This document shows positions 39,556-48,564 of a stretch of 64,000 bases of DNA, one piece after another; the stretch's first letter is position 1; each line of letters begins with the position of its first letter. The notes below the pieces were generated by a model. It was not told the DNA's origin. It searched no databases and was given only the letters and a program-made list of their open reading frames with translations. Made by a program: the position numbers and the translations under genes. The stretch comes from Clostridiaceae bacterium (GTDB lineage: Bacteria; Bacillota; Clostridia; Saccharofermentanales; Saccharofermentanaceae), in contig DUPM01000088.1 in assembly GCA_012838315.1 (NCBI GenBank), positions 84,234 through 148,233 on the forward strand, in the 5' to 3' direction.

Positions 39556-40659
39556 TCAGACAATAGACGCAATCACTTTCGCTGTCATTTCCTTGGTGCC
39601 AATCACCTTGTCCTCTTGTCCATAAGCAATGTCCTTAGTCCGCCAACCATCTGCGATGACATCCGTCACCGCCTTCTCAATGGCAGCCGCCTCATCGGTC
39701 AATGATAGCGACCAACGCAACATCATTGCAGCTGACAGAATCGCAGCCAACGGGTTGGCCATATCCATTCCCGCGATATCCGGCGCAGAACCATGAACCG
39801 GCTCGTACATGCCGGGAGTACCCGGCTTGCCGAGTGACGCAGATGGTAGCATACCGATAGAACCTGTGATCATACCGGCCTCGTCTGAAATAATATCACC
39901 GAACATGTTTGACGTTACAATAACGTCGAAATCATTAGGACGTCGAACAAGTTGCATTGACGCGTTGTCAACGTACATAAAATCCAAAGCGACTTCAGGG
40001 TATTCAGCAGAAATCTTTGTCGCCACTTCTCTCCACAAACGAGAACTCTCAAGAATATTCGCCTTATCAACGCAAGTCAGCTTCCTATCACGTCCCATTG
40101 CCATATCAAATCCAACACGCACAATACGCTCAATCTCAACTTCGCTGTAAGCCTCCGTGTCGTATGCCTCAACACCCATCGGCGTACCATCTTCGAGGGT
40201 GCCACCCTGACGCCGTCCTCGCTCACCAAAATACAGACCACCCGTCAATTCTCGGACAATCATGATGTCAATGCCTTTGTCCACAATGTCTGCCTTAAGC
40301 GGGCTGGCCACGGACAAGGCGTCAAACAAAATAGCAGGACGCAAATTCGCATAGAGATTAAGACCACCTCGCAAATCCAAAAGCGCACGCTCCGGACGAC
40401 GGTTTCCGGGAAGATCATCCCACTTTGGACCACCAACCGCACCGAGCAACACAGAGTCGCTGTTTTTACAAGCGGCTAGAGTCGTGGCCGGCAAGGCGTC
40501 TCCGGTCGCATCAATAGCGCTTCCACCGGCTAACAGCTCATTGAACTCAAACTGATGCGAATACTTTTTGCCAACTTGCTCTAACACTTCACAAGCGGCG
40601 TTTGTAACTTCCGGACCAATCCCGTCACCGGGTATGACCGCTATTCTGAATGAACTCAT
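39556..40659 (-). CDS. leuB: 3-isopropylmalate dehydrogenase
   Basis: LeuB oxidises and decarboxylates 3-isopropylmalate with NAD. The 367-residue enzyme has VIPGDGIGPEV, GAVGGPKWD, RELTGGLYFG, CVDKANILESSRLWR, and the NAD-binding GSAPDIAG with DNASMQLVRRPN. I begin at ATG 40659, preceded by GGAGGAAAT; an upstream in-frame ATG has none. Dimer-type beta-decarboxylating fold throughout. It follows leuD by 80 bases within the operon. Confidence 0.95.
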   Translation of the reverse strand: MSSFRIAVIPGDGIGPEVTNAACEVLEQVGKKYSHQFEFNELLAGGSAIDATGDALPATTLAACKNSDSVLLGAVGGPKWDDLPGNRRPERALLDLRGGLNLYANLRPAILFDALSVASPLKADIVDKGIDIMIVRELTGGLYFGERGRRQGGTLEDGTPMGVEAYDTEAYSEVEIERIVRVGFDMAMGRDRKLTCVDKANILESSRLWREVATKISAEYPEVALDFMYVDNASMQLVRRPNDFDVIVTSNMFGDIISDEAGMITGSIGMLPSASLGKPGTPGMYEPVHGSAPDIAGMDMANPLAAILSAAMMLRWSLSLTDEAAAIEKAVTDVIADGWRTKDIAYGQEDKVIGTKEMTAKVIASIV

Positions 40660-40739
40660 ATTTCCTCCGTCACGCTCTGTCAAAAGAGCATGTTCTGATT
40701 ATTATATTATCATTGTGCGATATTGAAAAGACAGATGCC

Positions 40740-41234
40740 CTAGGACTTGGCCTTTTCGGCGATGTAGCCGACCAGACCGTCTGCTTCAATAATCTTACGA
40801 ATAAACTCCGGAAAGGGCTTTGCGGTAAATACCTCACCGGTGGACAAATCCTTGATTTCTCCGGTGTCAAAATCAACCTCAACCTCGTCACCATTACCAA
40901 TTCGCTCAGACGCTTCCTTGGACTCCATGATCGGAAGCCCCATGTTAATGGCGTTACGAAAAAAGATACGAGCGAAAGACGGTGCGATAACACAGGAAAT
41001 GCCACTGGCCTTGATTGCAACCGGCGCGTGTTCACGCGAAGATCCACAACCGAAATTCGGACCGGCAACAATGATGTCACCGTCTTGAACACGATCAACA
41101 AATGTCGCATCAATGTCTTCCATACAATGCTTCGCGAGTTCTTTCGGATCGGACGTATTGAGGTATCGAGCCGGAATGATGACATCCGTATCTACATTGG
41201 CTCCGTATTTAAAGACTTTTCCTTTAGCATTCAT
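40740..41234 (-). CDS. leuD: 3-isopropylmalate dehydratase small subunit
   Basis: This 164-residue swivel subunit pairs with LeuC to isomerise isopropylmalate. [15 protein letters not shown] and [16 protein letters not shown] (the conserved [10 protein letters not shown] site) are clear. Short length and motif spacing fit the LeuD of the archaeal/clostridial small-subunit type more than the longer enterobacterial one. GGAGGACC stands before the ATG. It follows leuC by 19 bases. Confidence 0.95.
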   Translation of the reverse strand: MNAKGKVFKYGANVDTDVIIPARYLNTSDPKELAKHCMEDIDATFVDRVQDGDIIVAGPNFGCGSSREHAPVAIKASGISCVIAPSFARIFFRNAINMGLPIMESKEASERIGNGDEVEVDFDTGEIKDLSTGEVFTAKPFPEFIRKIIEADGLVGYIAEKAKS

Positions 41235-41253
41235 AGCGAGGTCCTCCTCTTTC

Positions 41254-42540
41254 TTATTTATTCAAATCATCCGGGCCGCCGATATATCCCAAGACCGCCG
41301 AAGCAACCGCCACCGGAACACCGGCGAGATAGACTTCGGATTCAGGATGACCCATTCGACCGACAAAATTTCGGTTGGTCGTAGAAACGCATCGCTCACC
41401 CTTGGCTAAGATTCCCATATGGCCGCCCAAACACGGTCCACATGTGGCCGCTGAAATAACACACTCTGAATCAGCAAAAACTTCCAAAATGCCCTCTTTA
41501 AGAGCCTCTTTCCAGACTCTTTGCGAACCGGGCAACACAATACAGCGAATGCCTTTTTTGACTTTGTGTCCCTTGAAAATGGAAGCAGCAAGTCTTAAAT
41601 CCTCAAGACGACCGTTGGTGCAAGAACCAATAACCACTTGATCAATGTCAACGCGCTCAAATTCGCCCAACACCTTCGTGTTTTCAGGCAAGTGTGGGAA
41701 AGCCACCTGTAGCTGAACATCATCGAGCTTAATCTCGATAACTCTTGCATACTCCGCATCCTCATCTGCCGCAAAAACTTGGTAACGCTCCGCTGCATAA
41801 CGCTCCGCTGCGTATTTTTGTAAATAGGCTAACGTCTTCTCGTCGACTGGAAAAATGCCATTCTTACCGCCGGCTTCAATCGCCATATTACAGATTGTTA
41901 AACGATCCGACATCGATAAAGAAGCGACACCGGGGCCGGCAAACTCCATTGATTGATATAAGGCGCCATCGACACCAATCATACCGATGATGTAAAGAAT
42001 TAAATCTTTACCAGTCACATGCCCTTGTAAAGAACCGGTTAGTACAATCTTAATGGCTTCAGGAACGCGGAACCATGTTTGACCCGTCGCCATCGCACAA
42101 GCCAGATCGGTTGAGCCGACGCCGGTCGCGAAAGCGCCGAGCGCTCCGTAAGTACACGTATGTGAATCTGCTCCGATAATCGCATCTCCGGGAGCAATCA
42201 ATCCGTTTTCAGGGAGCACAACATGCTCAACACCCATTTGGGGGTCACCAATCTCGTAATAGTTCTCGATATTGAAAGCCTTGGCAAAACGACGCATCTT
42301 CATGCAGTGCTCTGCAGACTTAATGTCCTTGTTCGGTGTGAAGTGATCCGGAACTAAAGCAACTTTAGCCGAGTCAAATACCTGCGTCGCATTCGTCTTC
42401 TCGAAAACATCTATCGCAGGAGGCGTCGTCACATCATTACCCAATACCAAATCGAGTTTTGCTTCAATTAACTGCCCCGGAACAACTTGATCCAGTCCGG
42501 CATGTTTAGCCAATATCTTCTGAGTCATTGTCATACTCAT
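41254..42540 (-). CDS. leuC: 3-isopropylmalate dehydratase large subunit
   Basis: The 428-residue aconitase-type subunit binds the 4Fe-4S cluster: [33 protein letters not shown] and VIGSCTNGR, with further Cys in [13 protein letters not shown] start at ATG 42540, seven bases after AAGGAGG. A tandem 15-base duplication at 41783-41812 gives the repeated residues YAAER twice, in a region that should be a surface helix. First gene of the operon; a large dyad stands 120 bases upstream. Confidence 0.95.
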   Translation of the reverse strand: MSMTMTQKILAKHAGLDQVVPGQLIEAKLDLVLGNDVTTPPAIDVFEKTNATQVFDSAKVALVPDHFTPNKDIKSAEHCMKMRRFAKAFNIENYYEIGDPQMGVEHVVLPENGLIAPGDAIIGADSHTCTYGALGAFATGVGSTDLACAMATGQTWFRVPEAIKIVLTGSLQGHVTGKDLILYIIGMIGVDGALYQSMEFAGPGVASLSMSDRLTICNMAIEAGGKNGIFPVDEKTLAYLQKYAAERYAAERYQVFAADEDAEYARVIEIKLDDVQLQVAFPHLPENTKVLGEFERVDIDQVVIGSCTNGRLEDLRLAASIFKGHKVKKGIRCIVLPGSQRVWKEALKEGILEVFADSECVISAATCGPCLGGHMGILAKGERCVSTTNRNFVGRMGHPESEVYLAGVPVAVASAVLGYIGGPDDLNK

Positions 42541-42658
42541 AATGAAATCCTCCTTATCATAAATCAGGTTAGTGTGCATATTCAGAATACCTTTGATTCA
42601 GGCGGCTTACAATAACAGCTACCCGCGTAAATATGATTGTTTTCTGCCATTTAAGAAT

Positions 42659-42702
42659 GACATATCTTATTTCGTGAATAATATTTCACGAAAAGATATG
42701 TC
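42659..42702. promoter_or_regulatory. Large dyad upstream of leuC
   Basis: GACATATCTT plus TTCGTGAA (42659-42678, with two unpaired bases) is matched by TTCACGAA plus AAGATATGTC (42685-42702), giving eighteen pairs around a six-base loop. There is no T run on either strand, so it is more likely an operator or an RNA stem in the leuC leader than a terminator. No T-box or leucine-rich leader peptide was seen around it. Confidence 0.55.
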
Positions 42703-42781
42703 ATATCGCACAAACACACTATGTAAGAGTTAAGATTTAGCATTTACGTCTCGCTCAAAAACGACGGGCATTAACGATGCT

Positions 42782-43186
42782 TTAGAAGTCAAAAGGATTG
42801 CCGATGCTTTCATGACCGCAATAGATACATCGGGATACAATGCCTTCTGTTCTCATCATTGTCACCTGACAATTTGGACAAGGCTCAATCTTTTTCTCTC
42901 TTTGCCTCTGGGCACGCTCAACCTCAGAAATATCAACCTCTGCCAAAGCCTCAATCAACTGTTCATCCGTCGACCCTTGCGACTTGAGAATTGACCAGAT
43001 TGCCTCCAGAATTAGTTTTTGACGTTTATTCTGCTTTTTTAGCTTTGAAATCTCCTCAATCACTTCGAACTCAGCGATTTTATCGGTCATTGACTTATAT
43101 GACTTTGCTTGTTCGTTCTTTAGTTCGTCATTCTGAAGATCGTTCAAATCCGGCAAATCAGCAAGAAAATCTAAATCCGTATCCAT
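42782..43186 (-). CDS. Coiled-coil zinc-ribbon protein of unknown function
   Basis: I do not recognise this 134-residue protein. It has an acidic start (MDTDLDFLADLPDLNDL), a helical, coiled-coil-like middle and a C-terminal zinc ribbon, CPNC at about 102 and CIYCG at about 120 (two pairs of cysteines). No membrane segment. Some clostridial proteins with this build are structural or nucleic-acid-binding; I cannot choose. GAGGTACTTATG gives a reasonable ribosome-binding site. The gene is alone on its strand, 240 bases ahead of leuC. Confidence 0.7.
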   Translation of the reverse strand: MDTDLDFLADLPDLNDLQNDELKNEQAKSYKSMTDKIAEFEVIEEISKLKKQNKRQKLILEAIWSILKSQGSTDEQLIEALAEVDISEVERAQRQREKKIEPCPNCQVTMMRTEGIVSRCIYCGHESIGNPFDF

Positions 43187-43296
43187 AAGTACCTCTCGAA
43201 GAAAAATGTATCATCCATTTTTTACATTTATATTATAGCACCGCTCTTCTGATTTACAAAAACTCATTTTGGCATGGGACATGATGTCCTCGCTAT

Positions 43297-44073
43297 TTAA
43301 GATATTTTTTTCTTATGTACATCGGCCGAATCTGTAGCACCGTTCGTTTTCCTGAAATGCGATTTTTGAACACATGGCGCAGAAAAGAGCACTTTACGGC
43401 TCAAATCTCCCATTGCTCGATCGACGAACTCCCCAGCGGAAATCAGGTGTTTAAGTCCTGGCACCTTATGTCCAAATATAGGGCCATTCTCTATATCTAC
43501 ACTGTACGGACCGAGAGCCACAACTTGAACATGAATATCAGTGTCCTTGAGCTCCTGCGATAGACCTCGTGCAAACTGTCGGACAAACGACTTCGCAGAC
43601 GAAAAGACCATCCCGGATTGTGCATCGGCAATTCGCCCGACTCCTGAAGATAATTGTATGATTGATCCTTCATTGCGCTCAAGCATCATCTTAAGCAAAT
43701 ACAAACTGATACTCACCGTAGCATTCATATGGATATCCATGAACCGCGATGCTTCCAAACGACTCAGAGAATCAAATCCGGTTCCATAAGCCTCCATCGC
43801 GTTGTTCACGTAAGAGATGATGCGAAGACCCTCTAATCGCGACCGAAGTTGCAGGATCGAAGCCTTATTCGATAGATCAAGCGCCAAGCCTTCAACACGA
43901 ACGTCGTACGATTTCGAAAGCGTTCGAAAAGCATCGTCCTCTTTCACGTCCAAAGGATGAACGACAACGATATCTATACCCATCTTCGCAAAGTATTTGA
44001 CATATTCGAGTCCGACACCGGATGCGCCTCCGACGACAAGTGCGGTTTGACGTTCATTCATACTATTCTTCAT
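43297..44073 (-). CDS. Short-chain dehydrogenase/reductase-like protein with altered catalytic Tyr
   Basis: The 258-residue protein is a classical-type SDR: ALVVGGASGVGLEYVKYF (NAD-binding loop), NNAMEAYG, IIQLSSGVGRIA (Ser142/143 region) and then VFSSAKSF, where the YxxxK catalytic pair should be. Lys161 is kept but the tyrosine is Phe157. Without it, normal hydride transfer is unlikely, so the protein may bind or act differently. It starts inside the MarR gene end (10-base overlap), and the ATG follows GGATGGAGGAAT. The two form a regulator-enzyme operon with the promoter at 44551-44579. Confidence 0.82.
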   Translation of the reverse strand: MKNSMNERQTALVVGGASGVGLEYVKYFAKMGIDIVVVHPLDVKEDDAFRTLSKSYDVRVEGLALDLSNKASILQLRSRLEGLRIISYVNNAMEAYGTGFDSLSRLEASRFMDIHMNATVSISLYLLKMMLERNEGSIIQLSSGVGRIADAQSGMVFSSAKSFVRQFARGLSQELKDTDIHVQVVALGPYSVDIENGPIFGHKVPGLKHLISAGEFVDRAMGDLSRKVLFSAPCVQKSHFRKTNGATDSADVHKKKIS

Positions 44074-44515
44074 CTTTCATTCCTCCATCCTCAACAATCG
44101 ATCGAAGTAAACGAACAAAAATCTGACTCTCTTTGGGCGTTAATGGTGCCATCAGACGAAGAAAGAGCGCCTTTTCAAAGTCGTCGTATTCCGTGACCAT
44201 GGCCTTGCCCTTCTCCGTCAGCACCAAAGAAAAGGTGCGAAGATCCTCTGGATTGATTCGCCTCTCGATATAGCCTCTGGATTCCAGTCGAGCAACCAAA
44301 CCGGTCACCGTACTCTTAGGGAGTTCGAGCCTTCTGGAAATATCGCCAACGACAACCATCTCGGCCAAGTGCATCATCCACAACATATCGATCTCGCTGT
44401 CAGACAAACGCAACAAGTTACCCGTACCAAGGCTAATCGAAAGCCTGCGATGCTTACGCCTCATTGCCAACCACAAATCAGAGATATCCTTGGTGTTTGT
44501 GTTTCGCATTGCCAT
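44063..44515 (-). CDS. MarR-family transcriptional regulator
   Basis: The 150-residue protein has the MarR winged helix-turn-helix: EIDMLWMMHLAEMVVVGDIS, LELPKSTVTGLVARLESRGYI (recognition helix), ERRINPEDLRTFSLVLTEKG (wing). It should repress its own operon and respond to a small molecule. Promoter and operator lie directly upstream (44537-44579). The next gene, the SDR, is in the same transcript. MarR-SDR pairs often respond to phenolic or oxidised metabolites; nothing here names the ligand. Confidence 0.88.
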   Translation of the reverse strand: MAMRNTNTKDISDLWLAMRRKHRRLSISLGTGNLLRLSDSEIDMLWMMHLAEMVVVGDISRRLELPKSTVTGLVARLESRGYIERRINPEDLRTFSLVLTEKGKAMVTEYDDFEKALFLRLMAPLTPKESQIFVRLLRSIVEDGGMKDEE

Positions 44516-44536
44516 AGAAATCCTCGTTGCTTAATT

Positions 44537-44579
44537 AGTACGATATACGTATTGTACGATATTCGTACTTTTATGTCAA
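44537..44579 (-). promoter_or_regulatory. marR promoter with two palindromic operators
   Basis: Minus-strand TTGACA (44574-44579), a 17-base spacer and TACAAT (44551-44556) are near-consensus. Two 15-base imperfect palindromes, GTACGATATACGTAT (44538-44552) and GTACGATATTCGTAC (44554-44568), cover the spacer, the -10 box and the start site; they share the nine-base word GTACGATAT, 16 bases apart. This is a typical MarR operator layout. Confidence 0.8.
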
Positions 44580-44707
44580 TCTATCTTATGCAATTTGACA
44601 GTGATTTATCACATTGCGCTTCAAACCAACTAAAATGACTCAAAAGAACTCTTTCACCGAAAAAATCTCGAATCCCATCGCATGTTTTCTTTCTCACAAG
44701 ATCTCAT

Positions 44708-44734
44708 TTGAATGCCGACTGGTTCTGGTATAAT
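44708..44734 (+). promoter_or_regulatory. Promoter of the ABC-F gene
   Basis: TTGAAT (44708-44713), a 15-base spacer and TATAAT (44729-44734) preceded by an extended TGG. The spacer is short, but the extended -10 box compensates. Confidence 0.55.
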
Positions 44735-44761
44735 GATTTCGAATAAATTACGGGGTGAAAA

Positions 44762-46714
44762 ATGCAGTTATTACTGGCGCAGAACATATCAAAAATCTAT
44801 CATGGGCGAGCGGTTCTCGATGGTGTCAGCTTAACAATCAATGATAGCGACCGCGTCGCGCTTATCGGCAGTAATGGTGCCGGTAAGACCACCTTGCTGA
44901 AGATTCTCAACAATCTCGAAAAGCCTGACGCCGGTTCCATCATCCTCAGCCGAGGTGTAATTACCGGCTATCTTGCCCAAAACATAAATCTTCAAGACTT
45001 GGGAAATAATCCCTTGATGAGCCGAGAACTTATGGATGCCCAATCCCGCCTCAAGGCAATTGAGAATGCTCTCTCCACTAAGACTTATACGGATGAAAAA
45101 GAATGCCTGGCTAAATATGCTGAAGCGACAGCCAAATTCGACGCCTTGGGTGGATATGATTTTGAGTACAGAATGAAAGACGCATTGGCTGGGTTGGGAC
45201 TCGCCTCTACCGACCTGAGCCGATCAATGGATACATGGTCCGGTGGAGAAAAAATGCGAGTCGGTTTAGCCCGATTAATCGTGACGAAACCGGACTTATT
45301 GCTTTTGGATGAGCCGACGAACCATCTGGATACAGACGCCATGGAATGGCTCGAAGATTATCTATCTCACTACAAGGGCGCAGTACTAATCATCTCTCAC
45401 GATAGGCGATTCATTGATCGAACATGCAACCGCGTGCTTGAGCTCTCAGCGTCCAAAATACGTACTTTCTCCGGGAATTATACCGATTATGTGCTCCAGA
45501 AAAAGGCCATCGAAGAGACACTTTCACGATCAATAGATAATCTCCAAAAAGAAATCGAGCGCCAAAAAGAGGTGACACAAACGATGTTGTCTCACCGAAA
45601 AATGTCCTCATATCACGCGCGCGAAAAGGTCGTCGATAAACTTTATGATAAACTGACAGCCGAAAAACAAAAAGCCGCTCGCGACAATCGCGCGTTGAGC
45701 TTTTCGCTTATGCCACAAGAGCGAACGGGCGACCCGAATCGCGTGATCATCCGGGCTGATAATATTGGACTATCTTTTGGAGATAAACGGCTATTTCAAG
45801 ATCTCAGTTTCACTCTCAAGGCGCAAGAGAAATTGTTTTTTGTCGGTCCAAACGGTTGTGGCAAGACGTCTCTACTTCAACTTCTTTTGGGGAAAATTGC
45901 CGACTTTGAAGGCCATATCTATATCTCAGCCAACGCCCGATTCGGTTATATGGGCCAGTTTGTACCCTTCTCCGACGAGAAGCGAACCGTCTTTGATGAG
46001 TGTTTTCAACGTGCCGAGATGACAGAAACTCAAACCAGATCTTTGTTGGCGCGCTTCGGATTTATAGACATCGATGTATTTAAATCAATCGAGGTATTAT
46101 CCGGTGGCGAACGATCCAGACTCTATTTATGTTGTTTGCTGCAAGAAAAACCAGATGTTCTTTTTCTTGACGAGCCCACCAACCACCTCGATATTGCTTC
46201 TCGCGAAGTCCTTGAGAATGCACTTTCAGAATACAACGGTGCTATTGTCGCCGTCAGCCACGATCGTTACTTTATTAATAAATGCGCAAACAACCTGATT
46301 GGGTTTATAGATTCAGACAATGTCAGAGACTTTTCCGGTTTTGAAAATTATCGTAATGCATATCGCAAGCACTTTGAAAACTGCTCACAGGCGCAAAAGC
46401 CTGCGGATAAACCCACGCGAGCCCAAGGCGAGAATAAATTCGTCGCACCCTTCTTTTTCAAAGAATCCAACACAAAGAACAAATCGCTTCTGAGAAAAGA
46501 AAACGCAAAGAGAAAAAACAGAATACGTGAGCTTGAGCAGTTGATTGAAATCCTCGAGCAGGAGCAACTAGAAGCCCAGGAGCAATTCACAAAGGAAACA
46601 AAGCCTGATGAATATGTCACGTTCGCCAAAAAGGGCGAGCAACTCGACGTATTTATCGAAGAATATTTGCTTTTAGTTTCAGAGGATGAAAGCGATTTGG
46701 ACGACGACGTTTAA
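44762..46714 (+). CDS. ABC-F family ATPase
   Basis: The 650-residue protein has two ATP-binding cassettes and no membrane part: Walker A GSNGAGKTTLLKIL with signature WSGGEKMRVGLARL and LLLLDEPTNHLD in the first half; GPNGCGKTSLLQLL, LSGGERSRLYLCC and VLFLDEPTNHLD in the second. The linker is long and the C-terminus is a lysine- and glutamate-rich coiled coil (about 570-640). ABC-F proteins act on the ribosome; some protect against antibiotics, others (Uup/YdiF type) are housekeeping. This build resembles YdiF. No resistance is implied without testing. Own promoter, single-gene unit. Confidence 0.92.
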   Translation: MQLLLAQNISKIYHGRAVLDGVSLTINDSDRVALIGSNGAGKTTLLKILNNLEKPDAGSIILSRGVITGYLAQNINLQDLGNNPLMSRELMDAQSRLKAIENALSTKTYTDEKECLAKYAEATAKFDALGGYDFEYRMKDALAGLGLASTDLSRSMDTWSGGEKMRVGLARLIVTKPDLLLLDEPTNHLDTDAMEWLEDYLSHYKGAVLIISHDRRFIDRTCNRVLELSASKIRTFSGNYTDYVLQKKAIEETLSRSIDNLQKEIERQKEVTQTMLSHRKMSSYHAREKVVDKLYDKLTAEKQKAARDNRALSFSLMPQERTGDPNRVIIRADNIGLSFGDKRLFQDLSFTLKAQEKLFFVGPNGCGKTSLLQLLLGKIADFEGHIYISANARFGYMGQFVPFSDEKRTVFDECFQRAEMTETQTRSLLARFGFIDIDVFKSIEVLSGGERSRLYLCCLLQEKPDVLFLDEPTNHLDIASREVLENALSEYNGAIVAVSHDRYFINKCANNLIGFIDSDNVRDFSGFENYRNAYRKHFENCSQAQKPADKPTRAQGENKFVAPFFFKESNTKNKSLLRKENAKRKNRIRELEQLIEILEQEQLEAQEQFTKETKPDEYVTFAKKGEQLDVFIEEYLLLVSEDESDLDDDV

Positions 46715-46739
46715 CTCATGCGGACAGATATCTTCCTCC

Positions 46740-47024
46740 TCAATCTCCGACTGTCTGAAGCGACTGTATGGATATTGATGTTTGGACCGGAGCGGTCTTC
46801 TGTCTTTTAGATGCAATATTTATCGTCGCAATAATTATCAATACAAATACGAGGACCAAGAATAGAGCCAGCAATGAAAGAATTTGAATTTGCTGCGTGA
46901 GGGTGCCTCCGGACTTCCGTCGATCATAGACATGAATCGACACAGGTTCTTGTCCATCCGTCAGAACGACTTTTTCAGAAAGATACTCAAACGGAAACCC
47001 GTCTTTATCTCGCTTCATCATCAA
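46740..47024 (-). CDS. Small single-helix membrane protein
   Basis: This 94-residue protein has a charged N-terminal half (VVLTDGQEPVSIHVYDRRKSGG) and one membrane helix at about residues 46-69 (ILSLLALFLVLVFVLIIIAT), with a short tail. It is not recognised. AAAGCTTGATG has only a weak ribosome-binding site; three ATG codons stand in a row. Placed between abc-F (convergent) and fba. Confidence 0.55.
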   Translation of the reverse strand: MMMKRDKDGFPFEYLSEKVVLTDGQEPVSIHVYDRRKSGGTLTQQIQILSLLALFLVLVFVLIIIATINIASKRQKTAPVQTSISIQSLQTVGD

Positions 47025-47082
47025 GCTTTACCCCTACTCCCTCATACGATCTTTGCGCGGAAAGTATAACACAGACGCCAAC

Positions 47083-47115
47083 AAAAAAGCAAAGGCAGAG
47101 AAAATCTGCCTTTGC
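47083..47115 (-). terminator. Intrinsic terminator after fba
   Basis: GCAAAGGCAGA (47089-47099) pairs with TCTGCCTTTGC (47105-47115) in an eleven-pair stem. On the minus strand it is followed by TTTTTTG. It ends fba transcription. Confidence 0.9.
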
Positions 47116-47152
47116 TCTAATGCTCTGTCATTAATAATTCTGATTATTGAAA

Positions 47153-48088
47153 TTATGCCTTGCCTTGGCAACCGAGAACTTCTGTAATCTTATGCGCAAC
47201 CATCTCTTTAACAGCAAGACGCGCCGGCGCAAGATATTGACGAGGATCAAAGTGCCCCGGATTCTCATTGAAGTACTTGCGAATTGTACCGGTCATGGCT
47301 AAGCGGATGTCAGAATCGATGTTGATCTTACAAACAGCCATAGATGCCGCTTGTCTGAGCATAGACTCCGGAATGCCAATGGCATCCGGCATTTTGCCGC
47401 CATTGTCGTTAATCATCTTAACGTACTCCGGAATGACGGAAGACGCGCCGTGAAGAACGATCGGAAAACCGGGCAAACGCTTCTCAATATCCTCAAGGAT
47501 GTCAAAACGCAACTGCGGCTTCTGACCCGGCTTGAACTTAAATGCACCATGGGATGTACCGATGGCAATTGCCAAGGAATCACAACCTGTGCGCTCAACA
47601 AAATCTTGAACCTGAGCGGGATCCGTGTAGGACGCATCCTCAGCGGATACATTGACTGCATCCTCAATGCCTGCGAGACGTCCGAGTTCTGCCTCGACAA
47701 CAACGCCATGCGCATGAGCGTACTCCACAACCTTTCTTGTCTCCTTAACATTATCTTCATATCCGTGATGTGATCCGTCGATCATAACGGAAGAGAAACC
47801 ACCGTCGATGCAACTCTTACAGAGCTCGAAAGAATCACCGTGATCCAAATGAAGTGCAATCGGAAGATCGGTCTCAATCAAAGCTGCTTCAACCAACTTC
47901 ACAAGATAGGTATGGTTGGCATACTTTCTTGCCCCTGCAGATACCTGAAGAATCAAGGGTGCATTCAATTCTTTACCCGCTTCAGTGATACCTTGAATAA
48001 TCTCCATGTTATTCACATTAAACGCTCCGATAGCGTACCCGCCCTCGTAAGCTTTCTTAAACATGTCTGTCGTTGTTACTAATGGCAT
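47153..48088 (-). CDS. fba: Class II fructose-bisphosphate aldolase
   Basis: This 311-residue zinc aldolase splits fructose-1,6-bisphosphate. AIGAFNVNNMEIIQ, LHLDHGDSFE (zinc His, Asp), MIDGSHHGYEDNV, EAELGRLAGIED and IAIGTSHGAFKF (zinc His) and VLHGASSV (zinc His) are complete. The short length and IDGSHH motif fit the type B group used in Firmicutes. I begin at ATG 48088 after GGAGGAGAATATT; longer in-frame reading has no site. Its promoter is at 48145-48173. Confidence 0.95.
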   Translation of the reverse strand: MPLVTTTDMFKKAYEGGYAIGAFNVNNMEIIQGITEAGKELNAPLILQVSAGARKYANHTYLVKLVEAALIETDLPIALHLDHGDSFELCKSCIDGGFSSVMIDGSHHGYEDNVKETRKVVEYAHAHGVVVEAELGRLAGIEDAVNVSAEDASYTDPAQVQDFVERTGCDSLAIAIGTSHGAFKFKPGQKPQLRFDILEDIEKRLPGFPIVLHGASSVIPEYVKMINDNGGKMPDAIGIPESMLRQAASMAVCKINIDSDIRLAMTGTIRKYFNENPGHFDPRQYLAPARLAVKEMVAHKITEVLGCQGKA

Positions 48089-48144
48089 AATATTCTCCTC
48101 CAACTTTGCGAAAAAACGCATCTTTCCATACTTTTACCTCAATC

Positions 48145-48173
48145 ATTTTACGAGTCAGTCTGGATTTCGTCAA
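48145..48173 (-). promoter_or_regulatory. fba promoter
   Basis: Minus-strand TTGACG (48168-48173), a 17-base spacer and TAAAAT (48145-48150) give a good promoter about 50 bases upstream of the start codon. Confidence 0.7.
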
Positions 48174-48219
48174 CATTTATGATAAAATATGATTTATGAA
48201 AGAAAAGGAGGAAGTCACT

Positions 48220-48561
48220 GTGCAACAAAAAAACATTGTAACCTGTGTCATTTTATCCCTCGTTACCTGTGGAATCTACGGCATCATTTGGATGATCGCT
48301 CTTACTGATGACACTGGAAGAATGGCGGGAGACAGCAACATGAAGGGCTCCACGGCAGTTCTGCTAACGATTGTTACCTGTGGTATCTACGGATACTTCT
48401 GGGCTTACAAGATGGGCGAGCTGTTAACCAAGGCTCAGTCTGCTCAAGGTAAGGCAACAGATTCTAATTACCCGGTCTTGTTCTTGGTTCTTCAAATTTG
48501 CAGCTTGGGTATCGTTAATTGTGCGCTCATCCAGAACGAGCTCAACAAAATGGTTGCTTAA
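48220..48561 (+). CDS. DUF4234 small membrane protein
   Basis: The 113-residue protein has two copies of the TCGIYGIIW/TCGIYGYFW motif (residues about 10-20 and 47-58), the hallmark of DUF4234, with three to four membrane helices. The start is GTG at 48220: AAAGGAGG stands eight bases upstream, whereas an ATG at 48196 has no such site. Function is unknown. Three bases later the DUF2752 gene begins, so both are likely one transcript. Confidence 0.82.
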   Translation: MQQKNIVTCVILSLVTCGIYGIIWMIALTDDTGRMAGDSNMKGSTAVLLTIVTCGIYGYFWAYKMGELLTKAQSAQGKATDSNYPVLFLVLQICSLGIVNCALIQNELNKMVA

Positions 48562-48564
48562 TCC

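Noticed and set aside
42541..42781. T-box or leucine leader-peptide attenuator upstream of leuC
   Set aside because: No T-box core (GGGTGG-type) word and no leucine-rich short frame with a ribosome-binding site are present.
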